From Flavobacteriaceae bacterium (lineage in GTDB: Bacteria > Bacteroidota > Bacteroidia > Flavobacteriales > Flavobacteriaceae): DNA of 35,470 nt. Shown piece after piece: positions 25,766 to 33,940 of the stretch (the first letter of the stretch is position 1; each line of letters begins with the position of its first letter). The notes beneath the pieces were generated by a model. The model did not search any database and was not told where the DNA came from. It saw only the letters and a list, made by a program, of their open reading frames with translations. The translations under genes and the position numbers were made by a program. Location: positions 1 through 35,470 of the forward strand of contig CANFHX010000028.1 in NCBI GenBank assembly GCA_947446865.1, given 5' to 3'.

Positions 25766-26415
25766 GCCTCTCGTTGGCTCAAAGGTTTTAAATTAGTAGA
25801 ATTTACATATTCTTTAACACCTATTGGATTGAATCTACTATAATCCCGCAACGCCCATCCAATGGCTTTTTGAATAAAAAACTCTTTAGATTCTTTATGC
25901 TTTTCACATTCTGCTTTAAGCAAATCAAAATTGGTTTTCTCTTTGTAACTCAATTGAAAAAGAATAGCCGACCGATTCAACCACCTATTTTCAGAGTTAG
26001 AAAAACGTTCAATAACTTTCTCAGTTTCCTTTGGAAATTGTTGTAAATAGCCACCTAAAATAAATTTGGCAATAGTATCTACAGAATCCCACCAAGAATT
26101 AGTTACTAACATTTTTTCAATGAGTTGTATGTCTTTTAATACATACTTTTTCTTAATTTCTTTCACTAGAATATCAATGGCGCATTGGTGAAATTCTCGT
26201 TCTTTTTTATTGAAAAGTTCCCAACAAATATTTCTGAAATTAGATTGGACTTCCTCTTTATGCTTGTGCCAATTGGTTTTTAAAATGCTTCTTCGGTTGC
26301 CCGCTTGAATTCCTAAAAAGGAAAACTTATTTTTCATATAATTCGACATCGGAATTGCCAATTCTGCATTCGAATTTTGTCGCAGTTCCGTTTCTAAATC
26401 TTTTATAAATGTCAT
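25747..26415 (-). CDS. DNA alkylation repair protein (AlkD-like glycosylase)
   Basis: 222 residues of HEAT-like helical repeats. AlkD enzymes excise alkylated bases such as 7-methylguanine and 3-methyladenine without base flipping. The key residues of Bacillus cereus AlkD appear at the same numbers: Trp109 and Asp113 in NSWWDSVDTIA, Arg148 in NRWLNRSA and Trp187 in AIGWALRDYSRFNP, which supports an active enzyme. Other motifs are FLGIQAGNRRS near the N-terminus and LFNKKEREFHQCAID. It overlaps the AcpH-like gene by 4 bases (ATGA), so the two are co-translated. Confidence 0.93.
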   Translation of the reverse strand: MTFIKDLETELRQNSNAELAIPMSNYMKNKFSFLGIQAGNRRSILKTNWHKHKEEVQSNFRNICWELFNKKEREFHQCAIDILVKEIKKKYVLKDIQLIEKMLVTNSWWDSVDTIAKFILGGYLQQFPKETEKVIERFSNSENRWLNRSAILFQLSYKEKTNFDLLKAECEKHKESKEFFIQKAIGWALRDYSRFNPIGVKEYVNSTNLKPLSQREALRNIK

Positions 26416-26999
26416 GCTATTTCTATTAATTTTTCTTTACAATGTTGTTGTAATTCTTCAAAAAATAGCGTAAATTCTGCTTCTAATTCAGTGTAATAAA
26501 GTTGAACTTCAACTATTGCCTCCTGCATATTTACGCGATGTTTGGTTCTGTAATCCATTTGAAATAAAATTATCTCTAAGCCTTCTAAACTAGCATATTG
26601 TACCAACCAATTTTGATCCATCATATAGGGTACCATCTTTTGGGTTTTCTCGGTTAGAAATTCATTATTATCTTGTAAAAGGGTGTAAAATTTCTCGGCA
26701 TAAACTTCTAAATTTTCATTAAAATAAGAGCTCCAATTTTTAGCCAAAAAATGATCATAAACAATATCCATAATCACTCCTGCATAATGCCCATATTTTT
26801 CATGAAGACGGTGTTTACTTTTTCTGTAAATAGGATGCGCATCGGTGAAAGTATCAATATAACGGTGCAATAAAATTCCTCTTTGTAAGTCACCTGGGTA
26901 TTCTAAATAGCGTTTGCCATGAATACTATCGGCCATAAAATTCCCAATTTTAAGCAAATCGTTATCACCAGAAAGATATATGTGGGCTAGGAAATTCAT
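26412..26999 (-). CDS. Acyl-carrier-protein phosphodiesterase-like (AcpH/DUF479)
   Basis: 195 residues. MNFLAHIYLS, IGNFMADSIHG, GILLHRYIDTFTDAHP and YGHYAGVIMDIVYDHFLAKNW are the diagnostic HD-like motifs of the AcpH family, which removes 4'-phosphopantetheine from acyl carrier protein in E. coli. The His/Asp ligand positions look intact. It is the first gene of a two-gene unit with the AlkD-like gene. A weak TATATTTA lies about 35 bases upstream on the minus strand but does not match the -7 consensus fully. Confidence 0.88.
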   Translation of the reverse strand: MNFLAHIYLSGDNDLLKIGNFMADSIHGKRYLEYPGDLQRGILLHRYIDTFTDAHPIYRKSKHRLHEKYGHYAGVIMDIVYDHFLAKNWSSYFNENLEVYAEKFYTLLQDNNEFLTEKTQKMVPYMMDQNWLVQYASLEGLEIILFQMDYRTKHRVNMQEAIVEVQLYYTELEAEFTLFFEELQQHCKEKLIEIA

Positions 27000-27010
27000 T
27001 TATTGGTTTA

Positions 27011-27030
27011 AAGTTTCGAGTTTAAGGTTT
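27011..27030 (+). repeat. Second copy of the AAGTTT... intergenic repeat arm
   Basis: This 20-base stretch equals the left arm at 14544-14563 except for one base (CGA for CAA). The matching right arm is missing here, so it may be a half-copy of the same dispersed element. Confidence 0.55.
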
Positions 27031-27074
27031 TGTAAATATAGAAAATTTACTTTTTAATAAATTAGAAGAATAAC

Positions 27075-27082
27075 TATATTTG
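27075..27082 (+). promoter_or_regulatory. -7 box for the glmM-type gene
   Basis: TATATTTG (TAnnTTTG), 58 bases before the ATG. The leader that follows is a run of TAAACT-like repeats (about 27104-27134), a sequence style common in flavobacterial intergenic regions. Confidence 0.6.
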
Positions 27083-27140
27083 CCAATATTATTCAGGAGA
27101 TACTAAACTCTCTAAACTTATAAACTTCTAAACTAAAAAA

Positions 27141-28541
27141 ATGACTTTAATAAAATCAATATCTGGAATTCGTGGAACTATTGGCGGTAAAGTTGGCGAT
27201 AATTTAACTCCTGTAGATGCTGTGAAATTTGCATCGGCTTACGGAACGTTTCTAAAAGAAGGAAGCGGGAAGTTGGAAGATGGAAGAAAATTGAAAGTTG
27301 TAATTGGTCGTGATGCTAGAATTTCAGGGCCTATGATTCACAACTTGGTGATGAACACATTGTTAGGATTGGGTATTGATGTAATTGATTTAGGTCTTTC
27401 TACAACACCAACGGTTGAAATTGCAGTGCCGATGGAGCAAGCCGACGGTGGAATAATATTGACCGCTTCTCATAATCCGAAACAATGGAATGCCTTAAAA
27501 TTATTGAATTCCAAAGGTGAATTTCTTAGCGGAAAAGAAGGCGAATTAATTTTAGAAATTGCCGAATCCGAAGCGTTTGATTTTGTAGATGTGGATTCTT
27601 TAGGAGAAATCACCATTAATGATGCCTATATGGACATTCATATTGATGAAGTTTTGGATTTACCTTTGGTAGATGCAGAAGCAGTTGCCAAAAGAAAATT
27701 CAAAGTTGTAGTGGATGGTGTAAATTCTTCGGGCGGAATTATTATTCCGAAGTTGTTGGAACTGATGGGAGTGGAGTGTGTTAAATTATATTGCGAACCT
27801 AATGGACAATTTCCACACAATCCAGAACCTTTAAAAGAACATTTGGGAGATATTTGCAAATTAGTTTTAGAAGAAAAAGCCGATTTCGGAATTGTAGTAG
27901 ATCCAGATGTAGATCGTTTGGCTTTTATTTCCAACGATGGTGAAATGTTTGGCGAAGAATATACTTTGGTGGCTTGTGCTGATTATGTATTAAGTAAAAC
28001 TCCAGGAAATACCGTTTCTAATATGTCATCTTCTCGTGCTTTAAGAGATATTACCAACAAACATAATGGTAATTACCAAGCAAGTGCTGTTGGAGAAGTA
28101 AACGTGGTGGAGTTAATGAAGTCTACCAATGCTATAATTGGTGGTGAAGGAAATGGCGGAATTATTTACCCAGAATCGCATTACGGTAGAGATAGTTTGG
28201 TAGGAGTAGCCTTATTCTTAACCCATTTAGCAAGTTTAGATATGACTGTTGCCGAATTAAGAGCAAGTTACCCACAATATTATATGAGCAAAAACAAAAT
28301 AGAACTAACGCCTCAAATCGATGTGGATGCTATTTTGGTTGCGATGACTGAAAAATACAAAAACGAAGATATTACTACTATTGATGGGGTAAAAATTGAT
28401 TTCGCCGAAAATTGGGTACATTTAAGAAAATCGAATACCGAACCAATTATTAGAATTTATACTGAAGCTGCAACTCAAGAATTAGCAGACGACTTAGCGG
28501 TAAAAATTATTAATGAAATAAAAGTTATTGCTGGATTATAA
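27141..28541 (+). CDS. glmM: Phosphoglucosamine mutase-type phosphohexomutase
   Basis: 466 residues of the alpha-D-phosphohexomutase family. Motifs: SISGIRGTIGG at the N-terminus, ILTASHNPKQWNALK with active-site Ser110, the magnesium loop DPDVDR (254-259), the sugar loop GEGNGGIIYPE, and the phosphate loop RKSNTEPIIRIY. GlmM turns glucosamine-6-phosphate into glucosamine-1-phosphate for peptidoglycan and lipopolysaccharide precursors. The GEGNGG loop and flavobacterial genome annotations favour GlmM, but phosphomannomutase or mixed activity cannot be excluded from sequence. It stands alone, with its own -7 box and a strong terminator. Confidence 0.88.
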   Translation: MTLIKSISGIRGTIGGKVGDNLTPVDAVKFASAYGTFLKEGSGKLEDGRKLKVVIGRDARISGPMIHNLVMNTLLGLGIDVIDLGLSTTPTVEIAVPMEQADGGIILTASHNPKQWNALKLLNSKGEFLSGKEGELILEIAESEAFDFVDVDSLGEITINDAYMDIHIDEVLDLPLVDAEAVAKRKFKVVVDGVNSSGGIIIPKLLELMGVECVKLYCEPNGQFPHNPEPLKEHLGDICKLVLEEKADFGIVVDPDVDRLAFISNDGEMFGEEYTLVACADYVLSKTPGNTVSNMSSSRALRDITNKHNGNYQASAVGEVNVVELMKSTNAIIGGEGNGGIIYPESHYGRDSLVGVALFLTHLASLDMTVAELRASYPQYYMSKNKIELTPQIDVDAILVAMTEKYKNEDITTIDGVKIDFAENWVHLRKSNTEPIIRIYTEAATQELADDLAVKIINEIKVIAGL

Positions 28542-28594
28542 GGATTAAATAATCCGGATATAAATTGCCATTAAGCATAATTAAATAGAATACT

Positions 28595-28630
28595 AAAAAA
28601 GGTTATTGAAATTTTTCAACAACCTTTTTT
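28595..28630. terminator. Bidirectional intrinsic terminator
   Basis: AAAAAAGGTTATTGAA (28595-28610) pairs with TTCAACAACCTTTTTT (28615-28630), a 16-bp stem with one mismatch and a 4-base loop. Both strands end in T-runs. It separates the convergent glmM and selO genes. Confidence 0.9.
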
Positions 28631-28632
28631 AA

Positions 28633-30198
28633 TTAAGAACTGCAAGATAGCATCGAGCTGCCTATTTTATCTCTCGCCCAATCGGGTCTTTTAGCATACC
28701 ATTTATCCAATTCGGCTTGCTCTTCATAAGGTTTTTTTAATAAACCATGCAATTCTTTTAAGATGGTATAATCCTCTTTTTCAGCAGCTTCTATAGCTAC
28801 TTGTGCCATGTAATTCCGCAAAACATATTTTGGGTTTACACTATTCATAGCTATTGTTCTTTCCTCATCCGAATGGTCCTCAAGGTTTAGTCGGTTTAAG
28901 TACTTTTCAAACCAATTTTCCCAAGCTTTAAGAATTTCTTTTTTGATTTCTTCAGGTTTATAAAAAGCCTCGTTTATAGTTGCAATAGCACTTCCTGGCG
29001 AAGCATTCTTCTTTACCGAACTTAATTCTCTAAAAAAGATAGTCATGTCGGTTTCCGAAAGTTGTAGGTTTTTTTCCAATTTAGAAATTAATTTCCCATC
29101 GCCGGCATCTATTTTTTTTAAGCCTAATTTGGATCGCATCATATCTAAATAATCGGAAAGATACAATTGTTGGAATTCTTGCAATAGTAATTCCAATGGT
29201 TTTGCTTCCTCAATTAAAGGAAACAAAGCATTCGCCAACTGGTATAAATTCCATTGGGCTACATTGGGTTGGTTTTCAAATCGGTATCTACGGTGTTCTT
29301 TATCGGTTGTGTTTGGGGTCCAATTATAATTATAATCTTCCAGCCATCCGTAAGGACCATAATCTATAGTTAATCCTAATATCGACATATTATCGGTATT
29401 CATAACTCCATGAACAAAACCCACTCGTTGCCAATGCACTATCATTTCCCTAGTTTTATTGGCAACCGATTTAAAAAATTCTAAATATTTTTCTTTTCCA
29501 TCGGAAGTAATATCTGGAAAATAGTTTTTTATAGTAAAATCGGTAAGTAGTTTTAAAGTTGGTACATCATTTTGAGAAGAAAACAATTCAAAATTCCCAA
29601 ATCGAATAAACGATGGAGCGACTCTACAAACCACGGCCCCTTTTTCATAATTAGGATTTCCATCGTACATAACATCGCGCAAAACAGTATCTCCAGTAAG
29701 TATTAAAGATAACGATCGAGTAGTAGGTACTCCTAAATGAAACATGGCTTCACTGCATAAATGTTCTCGTATAGAAGAACGTAATACAGCCAAACCATCT
29801 GCTCTACGAGAATAAGGTGTACTTCCAGCACCTTTAAGTTGTAAAGCAAAAACTTGGTCTTTATGTTTAATTTCGGTCAATAAAATAGCTCTACCATCGC
29901 CCAATTGACCTGCCCAATTGCCAAACTGATGGCCAGCATAATTCATAGCATAAGGTCTCGAATTAGGAATTACTTTTTTACCAGAAAAATAATTTAAAAA
30001 ATCTTCGCTTTCTAAATCTTCTTTAGAAATTCCTATAAGTTCTGCCACTTCTGATGATGCATGAATTAATTTAGGATTGGAAGGAATTCTCGGAAAAACA
30101 TACGAAAAACAAGCGTTTAATACTTGGCGTGTTTCATTGGTTTCATTACTATCTGCGGGTAATTGGCTGGTAAAAATATTTTCTATCTCTAAGTGCAT
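28633..30198 (-). CDS. selO: SelO/YdiU family protein adenylyltransferase (pseudokinase)
   Basis: 521 residues. SelO is a kinase-fold enzyme that transfers AMP from ATP to Ser, Thr or Tyr of proteins involved in redox balance. Family motifs: YAMNYAGHQFGNWAGQLGDGRAILL, the nucleotide-binding Lys in ALQLKGAGSTPYSRR, RADGLAVLRSSIREHLCSEAM, and metal-site segments in FVHGVMNTDNMSILGLTIDYGPYGW. The protein ends SCSS, placing a Cys third from the end, where some eukaryotic SelO proteins carry selenocysteine. This Cys can form a regulatory disulfide in studied homologues. A -7 box lies upstream on the minus strand, and a bidirectional terminator lies 3 bases past the stop. Confidence 0.95.
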   Translation of the reverse strand: MHLEIENIFTSQLPADSNETNETRQVLNACFSYVFPRIPSNPKLIHASSEVAELIGISKEDLESEDFLNYFSGKKVIPNSRPYAMNYAGHQFGNWAGQLGDGRAILLTEIKHKDQVFALQLKGAGSTPYSRRADGLAVLRSSIREHLCSEAMFHLGVPTTRSLSLILTGDTVLRDVMYDGNPNYEKGAVVCRVAPSFIRFGNFELFSSQNDVPTLKLLTDFTIKNYFPDITSDGKEKYLEFFKSVANKTREMIVHWQRVGFVHGVMNTDNMSILGLTIDYGPYGWLEDYNYNWTPNTTDKEHRRYRFENQPNVAQWNLYQLANALFPLIEEAKPLELLLQEFQQLYLSDYLDMMRSKLGLKKIDAGDGKLISKLEKNLQLSETDMTIFFRELSSVKKNASPGSAIATINEAFYKPEEIKKEILKAWENWFEKYLNRLNLEDHSDEERTIAMNSVNPKYVLRNYMAQVAIEAAEKEDYTILKELHGLLKKPYEEQAELDKWYAKRPDWARDKIGSSMLSCSS

Positions 30199-30221
30199 TG
30201 TGTTTTTTATTGTATTACTAT

Positions 30222-30229
30222 CAAATGTA
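30222..30229 (-). promoter_or_regulatory. -7 box for selO
   Basis: On the minus strand this reads TACATTTG (TAnnTTTG), 23 bases before the selO ATG. Confidence 0.6.
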
Positions 30230-30282
30230 AAGAAATATTTTGGTATTGTAGGGCAGAATGTTAATATAATCTTATAGTAGGA

Positions 30283-30311
30283 TTGTTAATTTCTATTAAA
30301 TACTATATTTG
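30283..30311 (+). promoter_or_regulatory. Full -33/-7 promoter for the S41 peptidase gene
   Basis: TTG (30283-30285) is followed after 18 bases by TATATTTG (30304-30311). The TTG at 30309, which opens the reading frame, is part of this -7 box and should not be in the mRNA. Confidence 0.6.
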
Positions 30312-30338
30312 AAATCCAAGAAAAAACATACCAAGCAT

Positions 30339-31928
30339 TTGAAAATTATTACTATAAAAACGGTCCTAAAGTCTATTTTTCTTTTATCTTTTGTAGCTTT
30401 ACTCCAAGTGGGATGTACATCGGTGGCAGAATACAATCAAAAGTTAGACAGAACCCTATCCAAAGAAAAATTACTTACCGATGTAGATTATGTGCAGCAT
30501 AAACTTGAAAAACTGCACCCTAGTTTATATACTTATATCTCCAAAGAAGCCTTTAATCAAAAGTTGGATAGCGTTAGAACTGCTATCGACAAACCCTTAA
30601 CCAGCAAAGAATTTTTCTTTTTACTAAGTCCTGTTGTCGCATCGGTTCGTCAAGGACACATGGTTTTATCCCCACCTTTTAAAAAGACAGAAAAGACAGA
30701 ACTATCCCGACTTACTAAACTAGGTGCCGGACCCTTATCGCAATTTGATTTGGAATGGATTAATTACAAATTATATGTAGTCAAAAATAAATCCAATCTA
30801 AAAAGAATAACAGCAGGAGCAGAAGTCATCAGCATCAACCAAGTTCCACCACAAAATATTTACAACAAATACCGAAATACCTATTCCTCCGACGGATACA
30901 ATACAACCTATATACCGAGAGGATTTTCTAAAAGATTCGCCACTTACTTCACCAACGAAATGGGAATTAACGATAGTTTGGCCTATGTTTTCAAACAAAA
31001 TGATTCTTTAATAAGTTGCGTAATTCACCGTCAAGTTCTTGAGAAAAAGACAAAAGTAAAAAGTCCTGTTACTGAGGTTTCTAAACCAAAACCAATAGTT
31101 GCAGACAAAAAGAAACAGCGTATTTACGGCTACGATGCCACTACTAAAACCTACAGCAAAAACTTAAGTTTAGTAGCCAAAGACTGCAGTATTGCCGTTT
31201 TAAAAGTGAAAGATTTCTCTAAAGGAAATTTCCGAAAAGGCTACAAAGAAATTTTTTCTACGTTACAGCAAAAAGAAGTCAAAACCTTAATCTTAGACTT
31301 AAGAAACAACCCCGGAGGTCGAGTTGCAGAAGCAGTAGAATTGTATTCCTACTTAACCGATAAAGATTTTGTAATGCTACAAAGCGCCATTGTAACCTCC
31401 AAAACCAGCCTCTGGAAATTAGGTTTATTCAATAAAATCCCAGCAGTTTCCTACCCATTTGCGGCGGCTTTTTATCCTTTTTACATCGGATTTTCTACCC
31501 TAAGAACAAAGAAAAACCAACAAGGCGTATATACTTATTCCTTAGTTGGTTCCAAAAAAAGAAAATTCCAATCCAACCATTTTTCTGGTAAAGTCTATGT
31601 GCTTATCAATGGTGGCAGTTTTTCGGCATCCTGCTTGTTGGCCTCTAGTTTAAAATCGAATCCAAACATTACTTTTGTAGGAGAAGAAACAGGTGGCGGA
31701 TTCAACACTACCGTAGCAGGATTATTGCCAGTACTAACACTACCAAATTCCAAATTGCCTTTGCGAATTGGTTTAATGGATGTACGAACCACCAACCAAA
31801 CCGAAGTAATTGGCCACGGAATTTACCCCGACAAAGAAATCATCCCAACCCTTTCCGATCGATTAGAAAACAAAGACCCCGAAATGGATTGGATAATAAA
31901 AGAGTGTACTTCTAAAAATACTCTTTAA
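30339..31928 (+). CDS. S41 family C-terminal-processing-like peptidase, lipoprotein
   Basis: 529 residues from a TTG at 30339. No ATG exists in frame before the signal peptide; the frame opens at a TTG at 30309, which lies in the promoter box. From 30339 the N-terminus is KIITIKTVLKSIFLLSFVALLQVGC, a good lipoprotein signal. Next come a helical region (DVDYVQHKLEKLHPSLYTYI), a PDZ-like segment (ITAGAEVISINQVPPQNIY), and the S41 protease core: VKTLILDLRNNPGGRVAEAVELYSYL, VYVLINGGSFSASCLLASSL with the nucleophile Ser, and FVGEETGGGFN. Such enzymes act on secreted or envelope proteins; the substrate is unknown. The next gene has its own promoter. Confidence 0.88.
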   Translation: MKIITIKTVLKSIFLLSFVALLQVGCTSVAEYNQKLDRTLSKEKLLTDVDYVQHKLEKLHPSLYTYISKEAFNQKLDSVRTAIDKPLTSKEFFFLLSPVVASVRQGHMVLSPPFKKTEKTELSRLTKLGAGPLSQFDLEWINYKLYVVKNKSNLKRITAGAEVISINQVPPQNIYNKYRNTYSSDGYNTTYIPRGFSKRFATYFTNEMGINDSLAYVFKQNDSLISCVIHRQVLEKKTKVKSPVTEVSKPKPIVADKKKQRIYGYDATTKTYSKNLSLVAKDCSIAVLKVKDFSKGNFRKGYKEIFSTLQQKEVKTLILDLRNNPGGRVAEAVELYSYLTDKDFVMLQSAIVTSKTSLWKLGLFNKIPAVSYPFAAAFYPFYIGFSTLRTKKNQQGVYTYSLVGSKKRKFQSNHFSGKVYVLINGGSFSASCLLASSLKSNPNITFVGEETGGGFNTTVAGLLPVLTLPNSKLPLRIGLMDVRTTNQTEVIGHGIYPDKEIIPTLSDRLENKDPEMDWIIKECTSKNTL

Positions 31929-31934
31929 TATTCT

Positions 31935-31942
31935 TATATTTG
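31935..31942 (+). promoter_or_regulatory. -7 box for the class-V aminotransferase gene
   Basis: TATATTTG (TAnnTTTG), 17 bases before the ATG at 31960 and just after the S41 stop at 31928. Confidence 0.6.
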
Positions 31943-31959
31943 AACACAAATTTTAACCA

Positions 31960-33447
31960 ATGAATACCACCCAAACTACCACCGAATTAGAACTTTATTT
32001 CCAACAATTCCGAAAAAACATTATCGGAATTGACCAAGAATTTGAATCCCCTTTCGGAAAGAAGAAAATCATCTATACCGATTGGACTGCCAGTGGTCGT
32101 TTGTACCGTCCAATTGAAGAAAAAATGATCAACCAATTCGGACCCTTTGTTGCCAATACCCATACCGAAACCACCGTTTCTGGAACCGCCATGACTATGG
32201 CCTACCACGAAGCAAAACACATCATAAAAAAACACGTTAATGCTACCGATGACGATATTTTAATCAATACCGGAACCGGAATGACAGGCGTTGTCAATAA
32301 ATTCCAACGTATTTTAGGACTAAAAATCCCCGAAAATCTTAAGCAATACACCAACATCCCTAAAGAAATAAAACCGATTGTTTTTATTTCCCACATGGAG
32401 CACCATTCCAACCAAACCTCTTGGCTAGAAACCACGGCCGATGTAGTAGTAATTCCTGCCGATAAAAACGGTTTGTTCTCTATAGAAAATCTAAAAATTT
32501 TACTAGAAAAATACCAAGATCGAAGTTTCAAGATAGCCTCCATCACCTCATGCTCCAACGTAACCGGAATAAAAACTCCTTACCACGAAGTAGCCAAATT
32601 GATGCACCAAAACAACGGCCTTTGCTTTGTAGATTTCGCCTGTTCAGGGCCTTACGTGCCAATAAACATGCACCCTCAAGACTCCGAAAGTTATCTAGAC
32701 GCCATTTTCTTTTCGCCACATAAATTTCTTGGTGGCCCAGGAACTTCTGGCGTATTAATTTTTAATAAAAACCTATACAAAAACAGCATTCCCGATTGCC
32801 CAGGCGGCGGCACCGTAAGTTGGACCAACCCTTGGGGAGAGCACAAATACATCGACAATATTGAAGATAGAGAAGATGGCGGAACCCCAGGTTTTCTTCA
32901 AGTTATTAAAACCGCATTGGCAATCCAGTTAAAAGAAAAAATGGGCGTTGCCAATATATTAAAACGCGAACACGAGTTGGTAGAATACGTTTTTGAAGCC
33001 CTAAATCCCAACCCAAATGTGGTGATTTTGGCACAAGAACACCAAGACCGATTGGGCGTTATTTCTTTTTATATACAAGACCTCCACTTTAATTTGGGTG
33101 TTAAAATGCTGAACGACAAATTCGGAATACAAACCCGCGGAGGATGCAGTTGTGCCGGTACCTACGGCCATTATTTACTCCACGTAGACCAAGAAACCTC
33201 CAACGATTTGGTGTGCCAAATTACCTCTGGCGATTTAATAAAAAAACCAGGCTGGATCCGTATGTCCATCCACCCAACCACCACCACCCAAGAGATTATC
33301 TTTGTTTGCCAAAGCATTAACGACCTGGCAAACCACCATCAAGAATGGGAAAAAGATTACCAATACAACAACAAAACCAACGAATTCAACCATAAAAACG
33401 CCACCAATCCAGAAAAAGAAATGGTAGCCAACTGGTTTTCAGTTTAA
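31960..33447 (+). CDS. Class-V aminotransferase / cysteine-desulfurase-like PLP enzyme
   Basis: 495 residues, fold type I. Visible PLP-site residues: the stacking His in SHMEHHSN (about 148-149), Asp225 in CFVDFACSG, and the Schiff-base Lys255 in FFSPHKFLGGPGTSG. The start region (YTDWTASGRLYRPIEEKM) resembles the YLDNAA substrate segment of SufS/CsdA-type enzymes. A C-terminal RGGCSCAGTYGH motif carries Cys396 and Cys398 near where desulfurases hold the sulfur-accepting Cys. It is about 80-90 residues longer than SufS, with an insertion around DCPGGGTVSWTNPWGEHKYID. Cysteine desulfurase or a related sulfur/selenium lyase is plausible, but the substrate is unproven. No suf or isc genes are nearby. 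Confidence 0.88.
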   Translation: MNTTQTTTELELYFQQFRKNIIGIDQEFESPFGKKKIIYTDWTASGRLYRPIEEKMINQFGPFVANTHTETTVSGTAMTMAYHEAKHIIKKHVNATDDDILINTGTGMTGVVNKFQRILGLKIPENLKQYTNIPKEIKPIVFISHMEHHSNQTSWLETTADVVVIPADKNGLFSIENLKILLEKYQDRSFKIASITSCSNVTGIKTPYHEVAKLMHQNNGLCFVDFACSGPYVPINMHPQDSESYLDAIFFSPHKFLGGPGTSGVLIFNKNLYKNSIPDCPGGGTVSWTNPWGEHKYIDNIEDREDGGTPGFLQVIKTALAIQLKEKMGVANILKREHELVEYVFEALNPNPNVVILAQEHQDRLGVISFYIQDLHFNLGVKMLNDKFGIQTRGGCSCAGTYGHYLLHVDQETSNDLVCQITSGDLIKKPGWIRMSIHPTTTTQEIIFVCQSINDLANHHQEWEKDYQYNNKTNEFNHKNATNPEKEMVANWFSV

Positions 33448-33468
33448 AAAAACACAATAGCATCAAGT

Positions 33469-33504
33469 AAAAAGCAATGTTCCAAAAGAATGTTGCTTTT
33501 TTTT
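33469..33504 (+). terminator. Intrinsic terminator of the aminotransferase gene
   Basis: AAAAAGCAA (33469-33477) pairs with TTGCTTTTT (33493-33501), with a small internal mismatch and a TTC/GAA extension near the loop. It ends in a run of eight T. Confidence 0.8.
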
Positions 33505-33560
33505 AGGAGCGAAACATTTGGCATTTTAGTAAAGGTAATTCCTGCCATCCGTTGCAATCT

Positions 33561-33603
33561 GTCATTGCGAGGAACGACGCAATCCAATAACACGAATTGG
33601 ATT
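33561..33603. repeat. REP-like palindromic element
   Basis: ATTGCG (33564-33569) pairs with CGCAAT (33578-33583), and AATCCAAT (33581-33588) pairs with ATTGGATT (33596-33603). The core GTCATTGCGAGGAACGACGC resembles a repeat seen between genes in many bacterial genomes, including flavobacteria (from memory). Confidence 0.65.
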
Positions 33604-33695
33604 CGCAATGCCAGGATTTCCACTTCTGTCAGGGCTAGACAGGTTATGTCTTTTGTAAAATTAGAATTTTAATAGAAAATTATTCAGCATACATT

Positions 33696-33712
33696 CCCCT
33701 CCTTTGGAGGGG
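33696..33712. repeat. CCCCTCC-TTT-GGAGGGG hairpin repeat
   Basis: A perfect 7-bp GC stem with a TTT loop, sharply different in base content from the AT-rich surroundings. The same motif occurs as an interspersed repeat in Bacteroidetes genomes as far as I recall. Confidence 0.6.
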
Positions 33713-33773
33713 TGCCTCGCTGCGCGAAGTCTCTTACTTCGTGCCCACAACGAAACTAATTCTAAAGCAGCAC

Positions 33774-33802
33774 AAACTACAATTAAAAGTTGTAGTTTTT
33801 TT
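33774..33802 (+). terminator. Orphan intrinsic terminator
   Basis: AAACTACAA (33774-33782) pairs exactly with TTGTAGTTT (33790-33798), and the T-run continues to 33802. No recognisable gene precedes it within 300 bases, so it may belong to a lost gene or to an unannotated short RNA. Confidence 0.7.
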
Positions 33803-33831
33803 ATTACATTTGTTTTGAATTTCATGTTAAA

Positions 33832-33850
33832 CACGGAATGCAATTCCGTG
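33832..33850. repeat. CACGGAAT palindrome
   Basis: CACGGAAT (33832-33839) and ATTCCGTG (33843-33850) form a perfect 8-bp stem with a 3-base loop. There is no T-run. Confidence 0.55.
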
Positions 33851-33940
33851 CTAACCAGATTGGTCTTATTTTATCTCCACCTTTTAAAGCCGCGACACCT
33901 TATGCATCAGTTTACCTGAAAATGATAAAATGAAGAATTA

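Larger units (their letters stand above)
33505..33940. other. Gene-free island of palindromic intergenic repeats
   Basis: No credible gene is seen. The stretch strings together several unrelated hairpins. A REP-like GTCATTGCGAGGAACGACGC element starts at 33561. A perfect GC-rich hairpin CCCCTCC/GGAGGGG lies at 33696-33712. CGAAG/CTTCG sits at about 33725-33740, a terminator at 33774-33802, and a CACGGAAT/ATTCCGTG palindrome at 33832-33850. Short open frames exist on both strands but have no family features and are broken across these repeats. Confidence 0.7.

Noticed and set aside
33490..33919. Short open frames on both strands of 60-71 codons
   Set aside because: They run through palindromic repeats and a terminator, lack promoters and recognisable protein features, and overlap each other.
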